The translations under genes and the position numbers were made by a program. Below the pieces are notes generated by a model. The model saw nothing but the letters and a program-made list of their open reading frames with translations. It had not been told where the DNA came from and did not search any database. A DNA stretch of 6,590 bases from Microcaldota archaeon (GTDB taxonomy: Archaea > Micrarchaeota > Micrarchaeia > Anstonellales > Bilamarchaeaceae). This document shows positions 5,201-6,590 of the stretch, piece after piece. The first letter of the stretch is position 1; each line of letters begins with the position of its first letter. The DNA lies in assembly GCA_020726005.1 (NCBI GenBank), contig DYTL01000044.1, forward strand, positions 1-6,590, read 5' to 3'.

Positions 5201-6471
5201 TAATGAGTGTACTTTTGCAAGAGATAGACGGTGCGATAAATAGCGGGAAACCAATTATGGTGATAGGAACAACCAATATTCCAAATATACTTGATCCTGC
5301 TCTTCTTCGTCCCGGAAGATTTGATAAAATAATTTATATGCCGCTTCCAGATTTAAAAGCAAGAGAAGCGATTTTCAAAGTTTATTTACGCAAATATCCT
5401 GTACAAAATATTGATTATGAAAAACTTGCAAAAAAAACCGAGCGCTTTTCAGGCGCGGATATAAAAAATGTAATTGATGAATCAATAAAGATTATCGCAA
5501 AGGAAGCGCAAAAAAAAGATGTAATAATTCCGATAAGCAACGAAGTCGTTCTTAGTATTATTTCGCGTACTAAACCATCAGTAAGTTTGGCACATCTTGA
5601 AAATTATGATGAATTTAAGATGGATTTCGAACGTCGGATTGGAGTAAAAAAAGAACAGCACGAAGACGAAAAGGAAGGCATACACTGGGAAGATGTTGCT
5701 GGACTTGACAATGTAAAAGAAGCACTACTTGAGACAATTCAGCTTCCGCTTTTGCATGAAGATTTAATGAAAAAATACAAAGTAAGACCAAACAAGGGTA
5801 TTCTTTTGTTTGGTCCGCCAGGATGTGGAAAAACCTTGATAGTGCGTGCAGCTGCAAATGAATTAAATGCTTCGTTTATACTTATGAGTGGCGCAGAACT
5901 GATGAAAAAAGGATATACTCAAGCGGTTTCTGTTTTAAAGGAAGCGTTTTTACGTGCAAAAGAAAATACTCCTGCAATACTTTTTATAGATGAAATAGAA
6001 ACTATCGCTCCTTCGCGCGCAATGGGCGGAAGCGATATAGTCGGACAACTTCTTACGGAAATGGATGGTATGAAAGAATTGAAAGGAGTAGTAGTAATGG
6101 GTGCAACAAATCGGCCTGATATCTTGGATTCAGCAATTTTGCGTCCGGGTCGTTTTGATAAAATTTTCTATATTCCGCCTCCTGACATAAAAGGAAGAAC
6201 TGAAATATTCAGAATTAATTTAGGCGAATTTGCTTCAGGAATTGATTTGGATTTGCTTGCACAGGATAGCGAGGGCTTTTCAGGTGCAGATATATCCTCT
6301 GTAGTTCAAACTGCAAAAATGAACGCGCTGCGCGAAAGATTAACTGGCATAGAACCAAAAATAACTACTCAGGTACTTTTGAAAATAATTTCCAATAGAA
6401 AGCCGTCAATTACAAGAGACATACTTGGACAATATACAGAATTTTTGAATGAATATGGTGAAAGAAGATAA
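2296..6471 (+). CDS. Membrane-embedded CDC48-type tandem AAA+ ATPase with intein
   Basis: The 1391-residue precursor (894 after splicing) is probably an ATP-driven protein unfoldase or dislocase at the cytoplasmic membrane. Residues 1-30 are basic. About ten transmembrane helices follow (roughly 31-47, 50-66, 70-87, 90-108, 112-129, 130-147, 153-173, 244-261, 270-290, 296-314); basic loops (ARKGKH 263-268, IIRKK 325-329) place both ends of the region in the cytoplasm and loop 174-243, with sequons at N217 and N225, outside. AAA domain 1 has Walker A GPPGTGKT (393-400), pore motif KWYGE/S split by the intein (430-926), Walker B with D949/E950, sensor-1 N994, arginine fingers R1005/R1008 and FSGAD (1051-1055). 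AAA domain 2 has Walker A GPPGCGKT (1173-1180), Walker B with D1232/E1233, N1272, R1283/R1286 and FSGAD (1328-1332). Both domains end in a KPS...L..Y.EF motif, so the C-terminus is complete. The CDC48 N-domain, an FtsH-type protease and a C-terminal HbYX proteasome motif are all absent. D2 lacks a standard pore loop. Confidence 0.93.
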   Translation: MLAEEIKFKTVSGQKLKAQIKILQKDENFWHAFFVFLGSLSVLFAVPFYSLYIVPLLALLCGAIAYRNPAIGTILGVLLAFPAFAYQSYSLGFLFLLITAIVLFEAFEYWNIICALEVLIFLPFTPFPISFLGGFVMLGMVITALNFGSSKSILISIPSVFIILFLSSIWIYSNAAYMPINLDIYRPSVPALQFSKLPVSLNELPQEFFLAFTSLANLSKAGEFNESLSKSSENIFKLFINDGCLIQLISWSIVLYLISATSARKGKHSQFFSSLFLLFIPLTDYFISISFNLPFRIEIIFYTITSIAIIGYLEINNIKFSKENIIRKKEQLKQFGKFGVRDLSLECEEKFENIGGYEDIKEEIRDAVMLPLEQTDLAYTYGLTPPKGILLFGPPGTGKTMIIRALANEINYRLYYVNTSELLSKWYGESLPYNEKILISDAEGIRLEKIGKIVENKKEVNVLSFDSYGRVRFTNIRKFIKHKCTSPIMEIQTCTGRKIRVTDYHSLFTFDGSKIVDIKTSELVAGKSYIIIPCRIPFSDEPIEFIKFLDKLQNNDFGLYVKNVQNLINMAISKIGENAVCSELGFSIHYLHNSMKKNIGIRASKFLKLMKKAIVDFEYSSIRISAGKKSLPAKIPISEDLAFFIGLWIAEGSYNREDTVCISISEKEVEKIAKLCERLFGHVTIYLKNVSNEGKARGVYINCRPLYVFLHNILGLNDGANRKRLPNIAFSLSRKNLASLLRGYFSGDCLIYENQKEIETIEINTINKELSDQILYSLLFFGIVGTVYEKRERTNGISYRICLVSTNLSKFQEIGFFDKMKNNRLIRTTQIGNRHRYEQIPVIGTLKNTVANVLPDYINSASIGKNILFQDYNDIVDDVCDFLSSDMYMDRVQKITRVSDEKYVYDISVEPCQNFIAGIGGIFAHNSEKNVAELFADARKNAPCIIMFDEIDTIGKNRSSYTDDVTPRVMSVLLQEIDGAINSGKPIMVIGTTNIPNILDPALLRPGRFDKIIYMPLPDLKAREAIFKVYLRKYPVQNIDYEKLAKKTERFSGADIKNVIDESIKIIAKEAQKKDVIIPISNEVVLSIISRTKPSVSLAHLENYDEFKMDFERRIGVKKEQHEDEKEGIHWEDVAGLDNVKEALLETIQLPLLHEDLMKKYKVRPNKGILLFGPPGCGKTLIVRAAANELNASFILMSGAELMKKGYTQAVSVLKEAFLRAKENTPAILFIDEIETIAPSRAMGGSDIVGQLLTEMDGMKELKGVVVMGATNRPDILDSAILRPGRFDKIFYIPPPDIKGRTEIFRINLGEFASGIDLDLLAQDSEGFSGADISSVVQTAKMNALRERLTGIEPKITTQVLLKIISNRKPSITRDILGQYTEFLNEYGERR
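3583..5073 (+). mobile_element. Intein with LAGLIDADG homing endonuclease in AAA domain 1
   Basis: This 497-residue in-frame insertion (precursor residues 430-926) interrupts the CDC48 pore motif between KWYGE and SEKN; the joined exteins restore the family sequence KWYGESEKN. Splicing elements appear intact: Ser430 as first nucleophile (SLPYNEKIL), block B GRKIRVTDYH with Thr502 and His505, block F YVYDISVE (903-910), the C-terminal GGIFAHN with His925 and Asn926, and Ser927 as +1 nucleophile. The endonuclease has two LAGLIDADG motifs, FIGLWIAEG (644-652, acid Glu651) and LLRGYFSGD (740-748, acid Asp748), with KRLPNIAF between them. Both acidic residues are kept, so nuclease activity is plausible. 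A helix-turn-helix-like stretch at about 574-613 precedes the first motif. There is no stop or frameshift. It looks like a full, bifunctional element able to splice and home into inteinless alleles. Inteins are known in other archaeal CDC48 genes. Confidence 0.93.
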
Positions 6472-6522
6472 TTACAGAAGTAGTGGAAATAAGACTAATT
6501 TCCCATATTTCCGATTGTATTA

Positions 6523-6528
6523 TTTTTT
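6523..6528 (+). terminator. Possible oligo-T terminator after the ATPase gene
   Basis: Six T at 6523-6528, in the context GTATTATTTTTTCAG, lie about 50 nt after the TAA at 6469-6471 and are the only T-run in the 3' flank before a weak A/T hairpin (ACTTTT 6543-6548 with AAAAGT 6554-6559). Either could end the transcript. The evidence is weak in such AT-rich DNA. Confidence 0.3.
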
Positions 6529-6590
6529 CAGATGCAAGTTTTACTTTTACATAAAAAGTTACAGTAAATCCGCAAGTAAATAAAAACCTT

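Noticed and set aside
6472..6590. Small + strand frame from ATG at 6532
   Set aside because: It encodes only 11 codons before TAA and has no ribosome site.
1..6590. tRNA, rRNA, CRISPR array or insertion sequence
   Set aside because: No cloverleaf-like GC-rich segment, regularly spaced repeats, transposase or long terminal inverted repeats were seen by eye.

Overview
The window looks archaeal, probably from an AT-rich genome of the DPANN type. The evidence is TTTATAAAT- and CTTAAAAAT-type TATA boxes about 25-60 nt ahead of start codons, a GGTGAT Shine-Dalgarno sequence, genes with no leader, a class III (QxSxE) prepilin signal peptide, T-rich tracts in place of hairpin terminators, and a CDC48-type tandem AAA+ ATPase interrupted by an intein. 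The exact lineage cannot be read from the sequence. All supported genes are on the + strand.

Layout: (1) 1-85, a promoter and Shine-Dalgarno for a small two-helix membrane protein at 86-412 that resembles VirB2/TrbC conjugative-type pilins; (2) 413-467, a T-rich stretch that probably ends that transcript and also holds a TATA-like box; (3) 468-2212, four tightly packed genes (4-nt overlap, 17-nt overlap, 2-nt gap), each a short protein with one N-terminal hydrophobic helix and an extracytoplasmic tail. Two have good type IV/class III prepilin N-termini and two are divergent. (4) 2213-2295, a short intergenic region with a promoter placed for a leaderless mRNA; (5) 2296-6471, one 1391-codon gene encoding about ten transmembrane helices, then AAA+ domain 1, interrupted inside its pore-loop motif by a 497-residue intein with a LAGLIDADG endonuclease, then AAA+ domain 2. 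The spliced product would be 894 residues. (6) 6472-6590, a 3' flank with a weak terminator-like T-run and no convincing gene.

Taken together the window reads as a cell-surface locus: a possible VirB2-like subunit, a set of pilin-like envelope proteins, and a membrane-embedded CDC48-like motor. The functional link between motor and pilin-like proteins is inferred from proximity only. The most unusual element is the ATPase: a polytopic membrane domain replaces the usual CDC48 N-domain, the D1 pore loop is split by an intein, and D2 has a degenerate pore loop.
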